Positions 63,692-64,000 of a stretch of DNA of 64,000 nt are shown here, piece by piece; the first letter of the stretch is position 1, and every line of letters starts with the position of its first letter. The translations under genes were made by a program, and so were the position numbers. Source of the stretch: Cololabis saira (Eukaryota; Chordata; Actinopteri; Beloniformes; Belonidae); the NCBI RefSeq assembly GCF_033807715.1, contig NC_084599.1, forward strand, positions 31,844,160 to 31,908,159, written 5' to 3'. The notes under the pieces were generated by a model. It had not been told where the DNA came from and searched no databases. It was given only the letters and a program-made list of their open reading frames with translations.

Positions 63692-64000
63692 TTTTTTTTT
63701 GCGTTCCGTCTGTTCACTTGGTGAAACAGAAAAGCGTCCCGTCTTCTCTCAAAACAAATGCACGCGACGGGACAGGAGTTTTCCAGCAGTACGCGCTGGT
63801 GCTCATGGGAAACGTAGTGTTCTTTCTGGTAAAGCACTACCGCTTTTGTCCAAAAGATGCCGCCAAACTCAGAAAAGCTGAAAGTTACATTGTGCTGCTT
63901 TAAAGCATGTGATAATATCCAACATTTTTGTATGACAGAAATGTTATTTTGAAATAAGATAACACTCACAAAAGAAAAGAAAAAAAGTTGAAGACAGCTA

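Larger units (their letters stand above)
62643..63899. mobile_element. TTAA-flanked element (AGCGACACTACGTAACTTT family)
   Basis: 1,257 bp flanked by TTAA (62639-62642 and 63900-63903). Termini AGCGACACTACGTAACTTT and AAAGTTACATTGTGCTGCT are inverted with a few differences. Near the left end are two TACGTCA motifs (62778-62791) and a GC box GGGCGGGGCG (about 62831). A palindromic MITE is nested at 63068-63136. A minus-strand frame (63691-63475) encodes RERYMEKIMIINGLDPYEIP, discussed in findings. Confidence 0.75.

Overview
The window is vertebrate nuclear DNA, almost certainly from a ray-finned (teleost) fish. It is AT-rich, intron-dominated and full of fish-type mobile elements: L1-like, RTE/Rex-like and L2-like LINEs, a tRNA-derived SINE, Tc1-like remnants, hAT-type elements with 8-bp target duplications, and TTAA-flanked piggyBac-type non-autonomous elements. 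Long (CA)n, (TTTC)n and (AATAG)n arrays add to this. No bacterial-style gene organisation, CRISPR array or rRNA gene is present.

The only protein-coding gene I can support is the 3' end of an Eph receptor tyrosine kinase, best matched to ephb1, on the + strand. Three exons are visible: 4337-4533 (end of the kinase domain), 4642-4800 (linker and first half of the SAM domain) and 9644-9755 (second half of SAM, C-terminal tail and stop). Phases and GT-AG splice sites join cleanly. Positions 1-4336 belong to the preceding intron; the upstream kinase exon is outside the window. The last intron (4801-9643) carries a 2.1-kb nested transposon, a Tc1-like remnant and a truncated L1. Downstream of 9755 come the 3' UTR and then about 54 kb that looks intergenic or deep non-coding.

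Layout: 1-4080, intron with two copies of one hAT-type element, an RTE-like LINE and an L1 tail. 4337-9755, ephb1 3' exons. 9756-18.4 kb, UTR/intergenic with a TA-flanked MITE (13.2 kb) and a hAT element interrupted by a CT-rich microsatellite (15-15.8 kb). 18.5-30 kb, decayed DNA transposon, LINE pieces, a 518-bp inverted-repeat element (23.7 kb) and a 1-kb hAT element (28.2-29.3 kb). 32.0-32.8 kb, a composite palindromic hAT element. 35.8-37.3 kb, 43.7-44.0 kb, 54.0-55.1 kb and 62.6-63.9 kb, TTAA-flanked elements. 37.8-39.4 kb, interrupted Tc1-like and L1-like remnants. 42.9-43.7 kb, decayed LINE reverse transcriptase. 49.9-50.7 kb, a long fold-back. 56.8 kb, SINE. 59.7-60.4 kb, hAT element with a 41-bp minisatellite.

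The most interesting signal is in the TTAA-flanked elements. Three copies of one family have a hairpin at the same internal position, centred on TGACGTCA or a close variant. The hairpin arms are unrelated in sequence between copies, although the flanking element sequence is well conserved. Two other TTAA-flanked families also carry ACGTCA-type motifs. Separately, all six copies of a small TTA/TAA-flanked palindromic MITE lie inside other transposons.

All family names for repeats rest on termini, target duplications and remembered consensus patterns; no database search was run.
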